A stretch of DNA of 64,000 bases, taken from NCBI GenBank assembly GCA_958448705.1, contig CAUDEY010000009.1:1-64000 (forward strand). The letters run 5' to 3'. The notes below the pieces were generated by a model. That model saw nothing but the letters and a program-made list of their open reading frames with translations. It was not told where the DNA came from and did not search any database. This document shows, piece by piece, positions 1 through 8,206 of this stretch. The stretch's first letter is position 1; every line of letters begins with the position of its first letter. The position numbers were made by a program, and so were the translations under genes. This stretch comes from UMGS1322 sp900550765. Its GTDB lineage: Bacteria; Bacillota; Clostridia; Christensenellales; QALW01.

Positions 1-47
1 AAAAAGGAAGGCGCGCTGCCGGCGGCAGAAGAAGCGCCTTCTTTTTT
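1..47 (+). terminator. Strong intrinsic terminator, copy 1
   Basis: Arms GAAGGCGC and GCGCCTTC enclose an inner palindrome (CTGCCG/CGGCAG) and are followed by TTTTTT. It probably ends a gene left of the window. An almost identical copy lies at 404-449, so this hairpin has been duplicated together with flanking DNA. Confidence 0.7.
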
Positions 48-99
48 GCGCAGCGGTCAAAAGTTGGCCGAGTAAAATACGAGGAAAACAACTTTTGGG

Positions 100-149
100 T
101 ACCGCAAGCCGTGTGTGTCACAGGTTCGAGTCCCTGCTCAGGGGAGCCA
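100..149 (+). pseudogene. tRNA 3'-half remnant
   Basis: The stretch contains a canonical T-loop (GGTTCGAGTCC) and an acceptor-like 3' end GGGGAGCCA, and it is followed at once by a terminator, as tRNA genes often are. No matching 5' half, D-arm or clean anticodon arm can be folded upstream, and the T-stem carries an extra C. It is best read as a decayed tRNA or the 3' piece left by an integration event. A related but more degenerate stretch (GTGTGTCACGGGGGTGAG...) lies near 570-600. A tRNA covariance scan of 40-170 would settle it. Confidence 0.3.
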
Positions 150-152
150 CGT

Positions 153-187
153 CGGAGCAAAGTCCGCTTTGCTCCGGCTTATTTTTT
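153..187 (+). terminator. Terminator after the tRNA-like remnant
   Basis: CGGAGCAAAG / CTTTGCTCCG form a perfect 10-bp stem with a TCCG loop, followed by GCTTATTTTTTT. Its position directly behind the tRNA-like 3' end supports that this was once a transcribed tRNA unit. Confidence 0.7.
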
Positions 188-799
188 TATCTGCGACTTC
201 AAAAATAAGCCGTCTGCCCGCTCCCTTGCTCCTCCTTTTACGCAAAAGGTCACGCTCGGCGCCCCGGTTCGGTTGCAAGCGCCCTCACGACGGTTCGCTG
301 TCGTTACCAACCTTTTGCGTTCTCTTTTTTTTTCTATCTCTTACGGAAAAGAAGCTGTGATAGTTTGTTTGAACAGCGCACTTAAAAGTGCTGCTGTTAT
401 CTGAAAAAGGAAGGCGCGCTGCCGGCGGCAGAAGAAGCGCCTTTTTTTTCGCGGCGTCGCGGCAAGCAAAGTGGCGGCTGTTTCCGTGCAAAGCCCGAAA
501 ACCTGCACGCCATGCTGCCACTCTCCCCGTAAAGCCATTGCCTTCCGGGACCCCGGATGCCGCAAGATGCGTGTGTCACGGGGGTGAGCTCCTGCGCAGG
601 AAAGTCATTGATAAGAAATTCACATTTTTGCAAGATATAAATCGTCGTCTTTTCTTTTATTGTTTTGTTTGGTATAATATATCTGTCTACAAAATTAGAT
701 CTGCATGGATTTTTAACCTAATCCGACCACACTCCGCACAGAATATCGGGAACTATATCAAGCCTTTTGATAGAATATAGGCAGGCAAGGAGGAATACT
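188..799. other. Long non-coding stretch with a second terminator copy
   Basis: No gene is supported here; the open frames in it are not preceded by ribosome binding sites and resemble nothing. It holds a distant inverted repeat (ACGCAAAAGG at 240-249, CCTTTTGCGT at 311-320), a hairpin at 372-398 (AGCGCACTT/AAGTGCTGCT) and a near-exact second copy of the window-start terminator at 404-449. A possible promoter for the next gene has a TATAAT at 673-678 with a poor -35. Confidence 0.5.
404..449 (+). terminator. Strong intrinsic terminator, copy 2
   Basis: The hairpin repeats positions 1-47 almost base for base (GAAGGCGC...GAAGCGCC then eight T). Copies 403 bp apart, each followed by tRNA-like debris, point to a local tandem duplication. 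Confidence 0.65.
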
Positions 800-1711
800 A
801 TGGATTGGATCATCGGATTGCAAAAGGCTATCGATTATATTGAGGATAATCTGACGGAAACGATTGATTACGAGAGGGTCGCAGCGCAAAGTTTTTCATC
901 AAGCTATCACTTTCAGAGAGTATTTAGTATCCTTTGCGGTTTTACAATCGGAGAATATATTCGTAATCGCAGACTATCGCTTGCAGGGACAGAACTGGCC
1001 ACAAGTGATGTAAAGGTGATTGATGTCGCACTAAAGTACGGATATGAAAATTCGGACAGTTTTGCAAAGGCCTTCCGGAAATTCCACGGTATCTTACCGT
1101 CGCAAGCACGAAATAACGGTAGTAATCTTAAATCCTTTTCCCGTCTTGTACTGAAATTTTCGCTGGAAGGGGGTAGAGCTATGAATTACAGAATTGAAGA
1201 AAAGCCCGAAATGATATTAACGGGATATAAAACACATTTCACTGGTGTTCCTTACGGTAAGGAACGGGAGTATCAGGAAGAGCAGCTTTTCATAACAACA
1301 AGAGGTAAGCAATGGTTTCTCCGTGGTGTATCGGGAGACGGTGATGCCCATTGCGTTGTTACTAACGTAACGGATGAAGGATATGATTACTATTACTGTC
1401 ATCAGTTGAATAGTTGGGAACGCGATAATTTGTATAATAAAGATATTACCGGTGTTGATTTTGTGGAAAGTTTGCAATTAGAGAATATCACCATTCCTAA
1501 TGCAACCTATGCAGTATTTGAAACAAAAGATGTAAAAAACACGATATGTGATTATTTTGATCTTTTGAATCTAAGAATTCAAATTCTGACACAGTGGATA
1601 CCGGAAATGGGTTTCCATCTTGCTAAAGGCCCGGAACTTGCAGTATATCATTGGATGCCAAGACCCGAACGCAATGTGCAGATTTGGATGCCGATAGAGA
1701 GGGCAAAATAA
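800..1711 (+). CDS. AraC-family regulator with GyrI-like effector-binding domain
   Basis: A 303-residue regulator. Residues ~1-105 hold an N-terminal AraC DNA-binding domain (two helix-turn-helix units, with FHGILPSQAR at the end), and residues ~125-300 look like the GyrI-like/SoxR-effector small-molecule domain (IEEKPEMILTGYK at its start and a terminal YHWMPRPERNVQIWMPIE). HTH-first order with a C-terminal GyrI domain matches the Rob-like architecture common in Bacillota. The ATG at 800 is chosen over an upstream in-frame start because AAGGAGGAATACT precedes it. The ligand is unknown; relatives often bind hydrophobic drugs or toxins and act on efflux or detoxification genes. The following 400 bp hold only decayed fragments, so its original neighbour may have been lost. 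Confidence 0.88.
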   Translation: MDWIIGLQKAIDYIEDNLTETIDYERVAAQSFSSSYHFQRVFSILCGFTIGEYIRNRRLSLAGTELATSDVKVIDVALKYGYENSDSFAKAFRKFHGILPSQARNNGSNLKSFSRLVLKFSLEGGRAMNYRIEEKPEMILTGYKTHFTGVPYGKEREYQEEQLFITTRGKQWFLRGVSGDGDAHCVVTNVTDEGYDYYYCHQLNSWERDNLYNKDITGVDFVESLQLENITIPNATYAVFETKDVKNTICDYFDLLNLRIQILTQWIPEMGFHLAKGPELAVYHWMPRPERNVQIWMPIERAK

Positions 1712-2277
1712 TACTGTACGGCTTATGTTGTGTGGGCGGCATTTTGCAGCAGCACCGCTGTTATTGTAGGAATGGAACAGATCAGCACTTTGGCAGAATT
1801 TATCGCACTAATAGAGGCAAAGCAAGCATTTTTGACGAAAATACGATTCAAGAAGCTAAGGAAAAGATGAAGAAAGTTCACATAACCTATGGGCAAAAGA
1901 CTATCTTGAAATATTTTCTTGATTAGTATAACGAGCTTTGGAGAACATTGAAAAATCAAAGCAACGGAACAGTCTTTAATTTGAAGATAACCAAACGTGA
2001 TGGCTGCAGTGTATGATTTTGTTCGTGGTGGGTTTCGGATTCCTCGGCATGGCAGTTTATACTAAGAGCAAAATAAAGGGAAGAATAATCGATTTGTTTA
2101 TGTAAAAGAAAGCTGTCGCGAAAGCCTTTTGTTCTGCTCTTTGGATAGTAAAAAAGAGTGTTTCTGACAAGTTGCCTTGCCGAGGCGTGTTTTTACACAC
2201 AAGTACAGTGTTCTTGTCGGGTTGAGTTCATATTAAAATTTTCTGTCGGCATCTTTTTGGCTGCCTCTTGACACGTT
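1712..2277 (+). other. Decayed coding remnants, no intact gene
   Basis: Fragments with protein-like character but no continuous frame follow the AraC gene. A 30-codon frame at 2013-2105 encodes a single hydrophobic segment (MILFVVGFGFLGMAVYT) followed by a basic tail (KSKIKGR), but it has no Shine-Dalgarno sequence and looks like the end of a lost membrane protein. I see no RNA gene here. Confidence 0.4.
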
Positions 2278-2307
2278 GGAACGAGTTGCACTCGTTCCGA
2301 TTTTTTA
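2278..2307 (+). terminator. Intrinsic terminator
   Basis: GGAACGAGT / ACTCGTTCC form a perfect 9-bp stem with a TGC loop, followed by GATTTTTTATTTT. It insulates the nucleoside hydrolase gene from the decayed region upstream. Confidence 0.75.
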
Positions 2308-2462
2308 TTTTCTAAAAGTTACCCGCTGCATGGGTCCTTCTTTTTTCGCAAAAGGTCAGATTTGCATTGGTGAATGGCTTGCCGCGGCGCCTTTCTTTTT
2401 GTGCGAGCAAAAAATTTGTAAGCTGTCAGGCTTCTTGCGTATGGGCAAAGGATCTTTCCGTC

Positions 2463-2491
2463 TTGTCAGCTTGGCCTCGGTATGCTATAAT
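2463..2491 (+). promoter_or_regulatory. Sigma-A promoter for the nucleoside hydrolase
   Basis: TTGTCA (2463-2468), a 17-bp spacer and TATAAT (2486-2491) with an extended TATGC just upstream of the -10. The predicted start leaves only about 13 nt of leader before the ATG at 2511. Confidence 0.75.
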
Positions 2492-2510
2492 TCCTAAGAA
2501 GGTGAACACT

Positions 2511-3401
2511 ATGAGAAATTTTATTTTAGGTACCGACTGGTGGACCGATTGTGATGATGCGGTTGCCGTCAGGATTTTGGCAAGAGCGCATAAAGCCGGG
2601 GAAATTTGTATAAAAGGCATTGCGATAAACGCTTGTATGGAATATTCGGTTTCTTCGCTTGAGGGCTTTTTAAATGCGGAAGAGGTATATAATATTCCGC
2701 TCGGCATCGATTTAGACGCTACCGATTTCGGAGGAAATCCGCCTTATCAGAAACGACTTTCGGCGTTGAGCAGCAGATACCGCTCCAATTCCGACGCCTG
2801 CGATGCCGTCAAGCTTTACAGACAGATCCTCAGCAATAGTGAGGAAAAACTGGAGATCATTGAAATAGGCTATCTTCAGGTCATCGCGGATGTGCTTAAA
2901 AGCGGACCGGACGATATTTCTTCTTTAAGCGGCAGGGAGCTGGTGGCGGAAAAGGTTTCAAAATTTTGGGTCATGGCGGGAAAGTGGGATGAAGCCAATG
3001 GCAAAGAGAATAATTTTGCTCGGAATGAACGCTCGCGCGCAGCGGGACATTATTTTTGCCAGGTTTGCCCGGTGCCTGTAACTTTTTTAGGGTGGGAGAT
3101 AGGTTACGATGTGGTCACCGGCGGTATCCTGGACAAAAGGGATATTCTTTATAAAGTACTCTGCGATCACAACTCACCCAATGGCAGAAGTTCCTGGGAT
3201 CCAATGCTTGCGTTGATGGCGGTCATAGGAAAGGAAGAAAAAGCCGGATATGATGTGGTTCGCGGTACGGCAAGTGTTAATGCAAGCAGTGGGGCCAATC
3301 AATTTTGCGTGAAGGAAAGCGGAAAGCATTTTTATGTTATGAAAAAAAGAAATAACGAGTATTACCGAGACTTAATTGATAAAAAAATTCAATCTATTTA
3401 A
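2511..3401 (+). CDS. Nucleoside hydrolase-like protein (IUNH superfamily)
   Basis: A 296-residue cytoplasmic protein. The N-terminus, ILGTDWWTDCDDAVA at residues ~4-18, corresponds to the DTDxGxDD calcium-binding motif of inosine/uridine-preferring nucleoside hydrolases, and the WDPMLALMA segment (~225-233) matches their late aspartate region. The first aspartate of the usual motif is replaced (GTDWW for DTDxG), so substrate and activity are uncertain; some relatives act on ribosides other than nucleosides. The start follows AAGAAGGTGAACACT and lies 20 nt after a strong promoter; in-frame codons upstream lie within or before that promoter. It is transcribed alone. Confidence 0.8.
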   Translation: MRNFILGTDWWTDCDDAVAVRILARAHKAGEICIKGIAINACMEYSVSSLEGFLNAEEVYNIPLGIDLDATDFGGNPPYQKRLSALSSRYRSNSDACDAVKLYRQILSNSEEKLEIIEIGYLQVIADVLKSGPDDISSLSGRELVAEKVSKFWVMAGKWDEANGKENNFARNERSRAAGHYFCQVCPVPVTFLGWEIGYDVVTGGILDKRDILYKVLCDHNSPNGRSSWDPMLALMAVIGKEEKAGYDVVRGTASVNASSGANQFCVKESGKHFYVMKKRNNEYYRDLIDKKIQSI

Positions 3402-3452
3402 AAATTTTTTCGTTTTTTCCTCTGTTCTTTTTGAAAACCACTGTGCCGTGTC

Positions 3453-3479
3453 AAAACGGGGGCGTCCGTTTTAATTTTT
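3453..3479 (+). terminator. Intrinsic terminator
   Basis: AAAACGG / CCGTTTT stem with a GGGCGT loop followed by AATTTTT, placed 50 bp after the nucleoside hydrolase gene. Confidence 0.6.
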
Positions 3480-3615
3480 GGTATCAAAAATTCATTCTGC
3501 GCCGCACGCGTTCTCTTTATTCCCCAAAGGTTACGCTTGCATCCATACGGTATTTTTTAGGAAAGCTTGAAATTCTCTAACAGGTTGTGCTATTAGACCT
3601 CAAGGCGGTGATTTT

Positions 3616-4149
3616 TTGAAAAAAATAAAAGAATCGTTGTTCTTTATCGTTTCTCTTATCCTTCTGACAGGTTTATCGGCTTTTCTTTTTACCAGAGAGG
3701 AGAACACCTATTTGCGGGATACTTTTGGGAATGCTGCTTTTTGGCGTTTTGCTTGGAGCGGGTACGCAAAAGCAATGGCTGTCTCCTTTGTTCCGGTTCT
3801 TCTGCTTGCCTTTTTTCGGTATGCGCTTAAAGGGAGGTTTTATCATAGCTTCCTGTTTTGTTCTTTATGGAATGTGATTTTAAGCAGCGTTTTTGCAGCC
3901 GTTGTTCTTATTTTGGATAAGATTCGTATATTCGGGGTTCCGATGGCAGCATATGATTCAAGCTCTTTGGTGCATCCAACGGTATCCGTCTGGCAGGGAA
4001 TAACAGGCCTGGACATCGCTGTCGCCCTGCAGATAGGGGTTTTCGTCTCTTTTGTATTTTGGATGCTCGAATTGCTTTTTAGCCGGAAGAAAAAAGACGA
4101 TGCGGATAAGGTCCCGCAATTGATCGATCCTGTATCTAAGCCGGAATGA
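3616..4149 (+). CDS. Small membrane protein, DUF6512-like
   Basis: A 177-residue protein with four predicted membrane segments (about residues 7-27, 50-68, 77-100 and 133-153) and a basic, charged C-terminal tail (SRKKKDDADK). Length and segment layout resemble a small membrane family of unknown function found in Clostridia (DUF6512); the assignment is from memory of the pattern. The start is a TTG at 3616 preceded by AAGGCGGTGATTTT. It stands alone, convergent with pnuC. No function is proposed. Confidence 0.6.
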   Translation: MKKIKESLFFIVSLILLTGLSAFLFTREENTYLRDTFGNAAFWRFAWSGYAKAMAVSFVPVLLLAFFRYALKGRFYHSFLFCSLWNVILSSVFAAVVLILDKIRIFGVPMAAYDSSSLVHPTVSVWQGITGLDIAVALQIGVFVSFVFWMLELLFSRKKKDDADKVPQLIDPVSKPE

Positions 4150-4325
4150 ACGGAAGCTTTCGTTTTACAGAAAGACGGAGCTGGTTTCCTTTTGTTTCTT
4201 TGCCGCTGCATTTTTTATTCTATTCTGAAAATCCTTTTTCTCTGCGGGAAGAGGGAAAAAGGCATTCGGCCGGACGTGCAGAAAACGGGAATAGTTTCGG
4301 CTTCCCTTTTCGGGGCAGGAGCAGA

Positions 4326-5033
4326 TTATTCTGCCGATTGCTGCATCTGCTGTTTTTTTCTTTTTGACCAGCTGATAAAGCCGTAGATATCATTGATAAA
4401 AAACAGCAGAAAGCAGATTATAACGGACAGATAAGACGCGTCCTCTAAGGCGGCCATCGTCCATAAAACAATTAAAACGGCGTCGTTTAACGCATAGGCG
4501 AGCGCATAATAAGCGCTTCTTCGAAACGTTAGATAGGAGGCAAGAAAGCTTGTAGCCACCGATACGGTGCTGGGAATCAAATTCGCGGTATGAAGCGCAG
4601 CGAGAATAAAGTAAAAAGCGAAGGTTACGGCAGCCGTTAAAGCAAACATAAAAACGGTTTCCCGACGGTTGAGCTTGTTGATTTTTACTTGCGCTTTATT
4701 TCCGTTGTAGGGGTTTTTCAGCCAGGATATCCATGAAAAAACTGCCATGGGCAGGGTCATGCCCAGATAGGTGATCATCTCCCCATAATAGGCGAATGTA
4801 AAGGAGATTGCGCCGTATAACAGACTGAAGAGGATGATGAGCAGCTGACCGAAGGGATGGCCTTTTGCGCAAAAGATCAGGGAGGTCACGCCGATCAGGG
4901 AGGATAGAAGCGTGAAATAATTTTCTCTGTCAAACAGCAAAAACGACAGGAGAATACAACAAACGGAGATTCCCCAAAGTGCCAGCTCGCCCTTGGAAAA
5001 ATAATGTATCGTTGATTTTATTTTTTGGAACAT
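4326..5033 (-). CDS. pnuC: Nicotinamide riboside/mononucleotide transporter PnuC
   Basis: A 235-residue integral membrane protein that fits the PnuC family in length and topology (about seven segments). Recognisable family features are the F(S)WISWLKNPY segment after the third membrane helix and the C-terminal FINDIYGFISWSKRKKQ. PnuC proteins carry nicotinamide riboside or related vitamin precursors into the cell by facilitated diffusion, trapped by phosphorylation. The ATG at 5033 is chosen because AGGAGGG sits 7 nt upstream; the TTG two codons earlier would lie directly on the Shine-Dalgarno. A leader with a terminator precedes it (see 5048-5168), so expression is probably attenuated. No salvage kinase lies beside it. 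Confidence 0.9.
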   Translation of the reverse strand: MFQKIKSTIHYFSKGELALWGISVCCILLSFLLFDRENYFTLLSSLIGVTSLIFCAKGHPFGQLLIILFSLLYGAISFTFAYYGEMITYLGMTLPMAVFSWISWLKNPYNGNKAQVKINKLNRRETVFMFALTAAVTFAFYFILAALHTANLIPSTVSVATSFLASYLTFRRSAYYALAYALNDAVLIVLWTMAALEDASYLSVIICFLLFFINDIYGFISWSKRKKQQMQQSAE

Positions 5034-5047
5034 AAACAATCCCTCCT

Positions 5048-5105
5048 AAAAAAACAAGCACCCGCAAGCATATCTTCAAAGACCTAACGATATGCTTTCG
5101 GATGC
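5048..5105 (-). promoter_or_regulatory. Terminator hairpin in the pnuC leader (possible riboswitch/attenuator)
   Basis: Read on the minus strand, 17-nt arms (5089-5105 and 5058-5074) pair along nearly their full length around a 14-nt loop, and a U run (TTGTTTTTTT) follows immediately before the pnuC ribosome binding site. Upstream in the same leader are two smaller stems, CTGCC/GGGCAG (loop ACC) and GATGC/GCATC (loop GAAAA). The second uses the same GCATC that begins the terminator stem, so the two are mutually exclusive. I do not recognise the aptamer: TPP, FMN, preQ1 and cobalamin consensus motifs are absent. Confidence 0.6.
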
Positions 5106-5139
5106 TTTTCGCATCTCTGCCCGGTGGCAGGTTGACTAT

Positions 5140-5168
5140 AGTATAGCATGCCCTCGGTTAAATGGCAA
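5140..5168 (-). promoter_or_regulatory. pnuC promoter
   Basis: On the minus strand TTGCCA (5163-5168), 17 bp, TATACT (5140-5145). The predicted start near 5133 gives a leader of about 100 nt before the pnuC ATG, enough for the attenuator described at 5048-5105. Confidence 0.7.
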
Positions 5169-5275
5169 CCTGTTTTTGTGATTTTTTGTCCATGAGACGG
5201 CAAGAGCATAGCTTTGGAAGGAAACGGTAGGAACTTTTTTTCTTCTGTGCCTTTGAAGTTTGCCGCGAGAAATAG

Positions 5276-5304
5276 AAAAAGTCCAATAAAATTGGACTTT
5301 TTTA
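5276..5304 (-). terminator. Terminator of the isomerase/GH99-like operon
   Basis: AAAAAGTCCAAT / ATTGGACTTTTT is a near-perfect palindrome that can work on both strands; it lies ~100 bp past the isomerase stop codon. Confidence 0.7.
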
Positions 5305-5406
5305 TACAGAGGACTGCCGCTTTCTTACTGGAAAAGGAAAAACGGCGCGTTTGGCTTTGAAACCTGCCCTTGGGGATTCTCCAAGGAGAAACGGCAGGAA
5401 GTCGGG

Positions 5407-6909
5407 TTATAGAATCACATATTCGGCCGAAAGCAGCTGAGCTACTTTTTCAAATAACGCGGCGTTTTTGCCTACGCTCATGGCCAAATGATGGGTGGGC
5501 GCATAGCGGAACCATTGGTCCATATAGCTGTCCGGGTCAGTTTTAAAACGGATGTGCGTCTGCGTATTTCCGATGGTTAAAATCGGGTGGCGGATGGCCT
5601 CGGCCTCGCTGATAATTATCCGTAGATTTCCCTCGGCAGTCTGGGTCAGCCCTAACAGGGTAACGTCGCCGGCCACGACGTTGGCCTCTACCGAAATGCC
5701 GCTGCCCTTTTTGCCGTGATAAACGCCCATGCCGCGCAGAACGGGCTTACCGTCGCTTATTTTAATATGGAAGGGACCGTCGTGCCCTAAAATAATACTG
5801 CCTACCACGTAATCGGTCGCTACGATTTCACAGAAGCTGCCGCCGGTATTTAAAATATCACAAATCTTCATCGCCACGCCGGTTTTGATGTCGCCTTCGC
5901 CTGCACAGGGGATGCCGGCCGCCGTTAAAAGCGAGTGGCCTACAATAAAGCCGGACTGCAGATCTTCATAGGGGTAGCCGTCGCTGCTGTGGTAGTAGTA
6001 GGAGAGCGCGTCTAAGTCATAGGCCTTTACCATCTTTTCCTGGGCACAGGCCACCTTGGCAGACCATTCCAGCTGCTGGGGCGTGGGCTTGCGCACCCGC
6101 GGATCAGAGGGGGAGTCTCCCTCAATGCGGAAGAAATCCGAAATAACGCTGAGCTTTTCCTGCACCTGGTCGGGGGTAACTTCATCCATATAGCGCTGAA
6201 GGTCGCACATTTCCAAAATTTCCACATGCAGCCCTAACTGTGCCTGCAGCATGGTAAAATCGCTGTACATATCCAGCATACCGCTGTAGTTGTTGCCCAA
6301 AAAGCCCATGCGGGTATGGCGCAGCGCCCGCTTTACGCCGGCGGCGCGCGTCCACTGCTCGATCTCCTTCCAGGCTTTTATGGCTTCGGGCCGGGCGGCA
6401 GTACATTCATCGGAAACGGCAAAATCGGGCTGTTCTTCTAACCCCAGCAGACCGTTGACGATATGGCAGGGGATCCTGGCCCGGTTAAACGCGTTGGCGA
6501 TTTCGGGAATCGGGCAGGCTACGCACTGGGCCAGCCATTCGTCCGTAGAGGTTTTGGCATAGTTCATCTGCACGGCGGGCTGCAGGTTCAAGATCACCAC
6601 AGGCGCTGTACATTGCTGGTGCACCGGCAGTACGGTGGAGCTGGTAAAGTACGTGGCCGCATGGCAGAAAATCAGGTCCACGTTATGGCTGTTGAACCAT
6701 TCGCCGGCGGCGCGGCCGCTGGTTTCGTCATCTACCAAGCCTAAGTTATAGACGTCCGCCCATTGCGAGATCTTGGCTTCAATAAAACGGTTATAGCAGA
6801 GCAGCCGTTCGCGCATGCCTTCGAATTGGGCCCAATAGGCATGCAGTCCTGCACTGTAAAGGCCGATTCGTGGCCGGGGCGAGGGTTTCAGCTTGGAAAT
6901 TGTTTGCAT
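5407..6909 (-). CDS. L-arabinose/L-fucose isomerase-like protein
   Basis: A 500-residue cytoplasmic protein of the AraA/FucI fold. Metal-site and catalytic equivalents are visible: AGEGDIKT (~316), GGSFCEIVATDY (~340), ILGHDGPFHI (~359) and APTHHLAMSVG near the C-terminus, matching the two glutamates and two histidines that hold the metal in arabinose isomerases. The length equals AraA. The N-terminal region is divergent (YSAGLHAYWAQFEGM), so the actual substrate may be another aldose or a deoxy sugar. ATG at 6909 follows AGGAGAATATTT. It is the second gene of an operon with the GH99-like enzyme (11 bp gap), suggesting it isomerises a sugar released by that enzyme. No araB or araD lies beside it. 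Confidence 0.8.
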   Translation of the reverse strand: MQTISKLKPSPRPRIGLYSAGLHAYWAQFEGMRERLLCYNRFIEAKISQWADVYNLGLVDDETSGRAAGEWFNSHNVDLIFCHAATYFTSSTVLPVHQQCTAPVVILNLQPAVQMNYAKTSTDEWLAQCVACPIPEIANAFNRARIPCHIVNGLLGLEEQPDFAVSDECTAARPEAIKAWKEIEQWTRAAGVKRALRHTRMGFLGNNYSGMLDMYSDFTMLQAQLGLHVEILEMCDLQRYMDEVTPDQVQEKLSVISDFFRIEGDSPSDPRVRKPTPQQLEWSAKVACAQEKMVKAYDLDALSYYYHSSDGYPYEDLQSGFIVGHSLLTAAGIPCAGEGDIKTGVAMKICDILNTGGSFCEIVATDYVVGSIILGHDGPFHIKISDGKPVLRGMGVYHGKKGSGISVEANVVAGDVTLLGLTQTAEGNLRIIISEAEAIRHPILTIGNTQTHIRFKTDPDSYMDQWFRYAPTHHLAMSVGKNAALFEKVAQLLSAEYVIL

Positions 6910-6920
6910 AAATATTCTCC

Positions 6921-8051
6921 TTATCCTTCAAAAACTTTTTTTATGGCTTCTAAATATGCGTAGCCGTATTCGGTATCCGGCTCTAAATAGCTGCCCTCGG
7001 TCCATTCGTTCCAGGCGTTGATCACAAACATTTTAGTGTTTAACTGGCTGCAATCCAGGTAATCCTTTGCCAACTGCAGACCGGCTTCAAAATCTTTGGG
7101 CGAGGTGTCCATTACGTTGCAGAAGGGATACTCCAGCGGCTCAATCACGTCGGTTTGGGCACACCGGGGCGTGGAATCCCAGCCCATGGAAACATTGGGG
7201 TAGTAGGGCAGCAGCTTGCTGGAGCCTAACCGCTTGGTAATGGCGCGCATCTGTTCCAGTGCGCTTTGATAGGAGCCGATGGGATATTCGGATTGCACAT
7301 AGTGAAACCAAACGTAGGAGGTCATGCTGTCAAAGCCCAGCTGATAAAGGATTTCGTCATTCAGAATCAGATTCGTATCTTCGCCGGTGCGCAGAATGGG
7401 CCATTCGATTAAAATACCGTTGAGGTGCAGCTTTCCCAGCCCCGCGTTTTTGACGCGTTCACGGAAGTCGTTCAGAACGCGTTTTGCTTCTTCGATGCCG
7501 CCCATCTCCTGTAAAAACAGGGGCAGATCATAAATGGAAAAATACAGACCGCCGTCTACCCGCCAGTAGGAGGGATGGCTGAAATAGTGCTCGATCACAT
7601 AATCGGTCAGCTTAATAAACGCGGCTTCGTCCTGCACGCAGGGATAGATGGTGTAGGGCGGCGTGCTGCGCTTTTTGGGGTACAGCTCCATCCAGTGGTG
7701 GTTGCACCACATCAGTGAAAAGCGAAAATCTTTTGCGTTGCGGGCCTTTAAAAAGCCCTCCTCCAAGGCGCGCTCCAAAAAGGGCTTGCCTTCGTACCAG
7801 TACCAGTCAAAGATAAAGGAGGAAATGCCGTATTCCAAAGCGGCGGCAATCTTTTTTTCCATCACCTCCGGCTTGGATTCGTCCTCATAGCCCCATAGAG
7901 GAACCTTAGGCTGTTTATGGCCGGGAAAGTGCGGGCGCGCTCCTTTCAGGATGTCCCACTCCGTCCAGCCCTTGCCGTGCAGTGCCTCATTGCGGGCATC
8001 CGGATGCCAGTTGGGGAAATAATAAACACCGATTTCATAACCTTTTGCCAT
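6921..8051 (-). CDS. Cytoplasmic GH99-like / WbsX-family glycan enzyme
   Basis: A 376-residue protein without signal peptide. It opens with IGVYYFPNWHPD, has GWTEW at ~29 and ends with NAWNEWTEGSYLEPD, the hallmark of the GH99-like WbsX domain family, whose members are found both as glycosidases (endo-mannosidase relatives) and in polysaccharide loci. Full-length single domain. The ATG follows GGAGGTAAAAAG. It is first in the operon with the isomerase, divergent from an AraC regulator 155 bp away, so it is probably induced by its own oligosaccharide. Linkage and substrate cannot be told from sequence. Confidence 0.78.
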   Translation of the reverse strand: MAKGYEIGVYYFPNWHPDARNEALHGKGWTEWDILKGARPHFPGHKQPKVPLWGYEDESKPEVMEKKIAAALEYGISSFIFDWYWYEGKPFLERALEEGFLKARNAKDFRFSLMWCNHHWMELYPKKRSTPPYTIYPCVQDEAAFIKLTDYVIEHYFSHPSYWRVDGGLYFSIYDLPLFLQEMGGIEEAKRVLNDFRERVKNAGLGKLHLNGILIEWPILRTGEDTNLILNDEILYQLGFDSMTSYVWFHYVQSEYPIGSYQSALEQMRAITKRLGSSKLLPYYPNVSMGWDSTPRCAQTDVIEPLEYPFCNVMDTSPKDFEAGLQLAKDYLDCSQLNTKMFVINAWNEWTEGSYLEPDTEYGYAYLEAIKKVFEG

Positions 8052-8088
8052 CTTTTTACCTCCAATATATAAATTTATTGCGGAACAT

Positions 8089-8117
8089 TTGGCAGAATCA
8101 AAAAAATGGAATATAAT
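8089..8117 (+). promoter_or_regulatory. Promoter of the AraC regulator at 8207
   Basis: TTGGCA (8089-8094), 17-bp spacer, TATAAT (8112-8117). It lies inside the 155-bp divergent intergenic region, where the regulator probably also binds to control the GH99-like operon. Confidence 0.65.
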
Positions 8118-8206
8118 ACGGATATCAATATTTTATACGGGTGTACAAACCTTGTCATTCGTAAATATTGCTAAAATATTGAACAAAATTGCTACGGAGG
8201 ACTATT

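Noticed and set aside
2367..2510. Upstream extension of the nucleoside hydrolase
   Set aside because: It would start before the promoter and contains no family residues.
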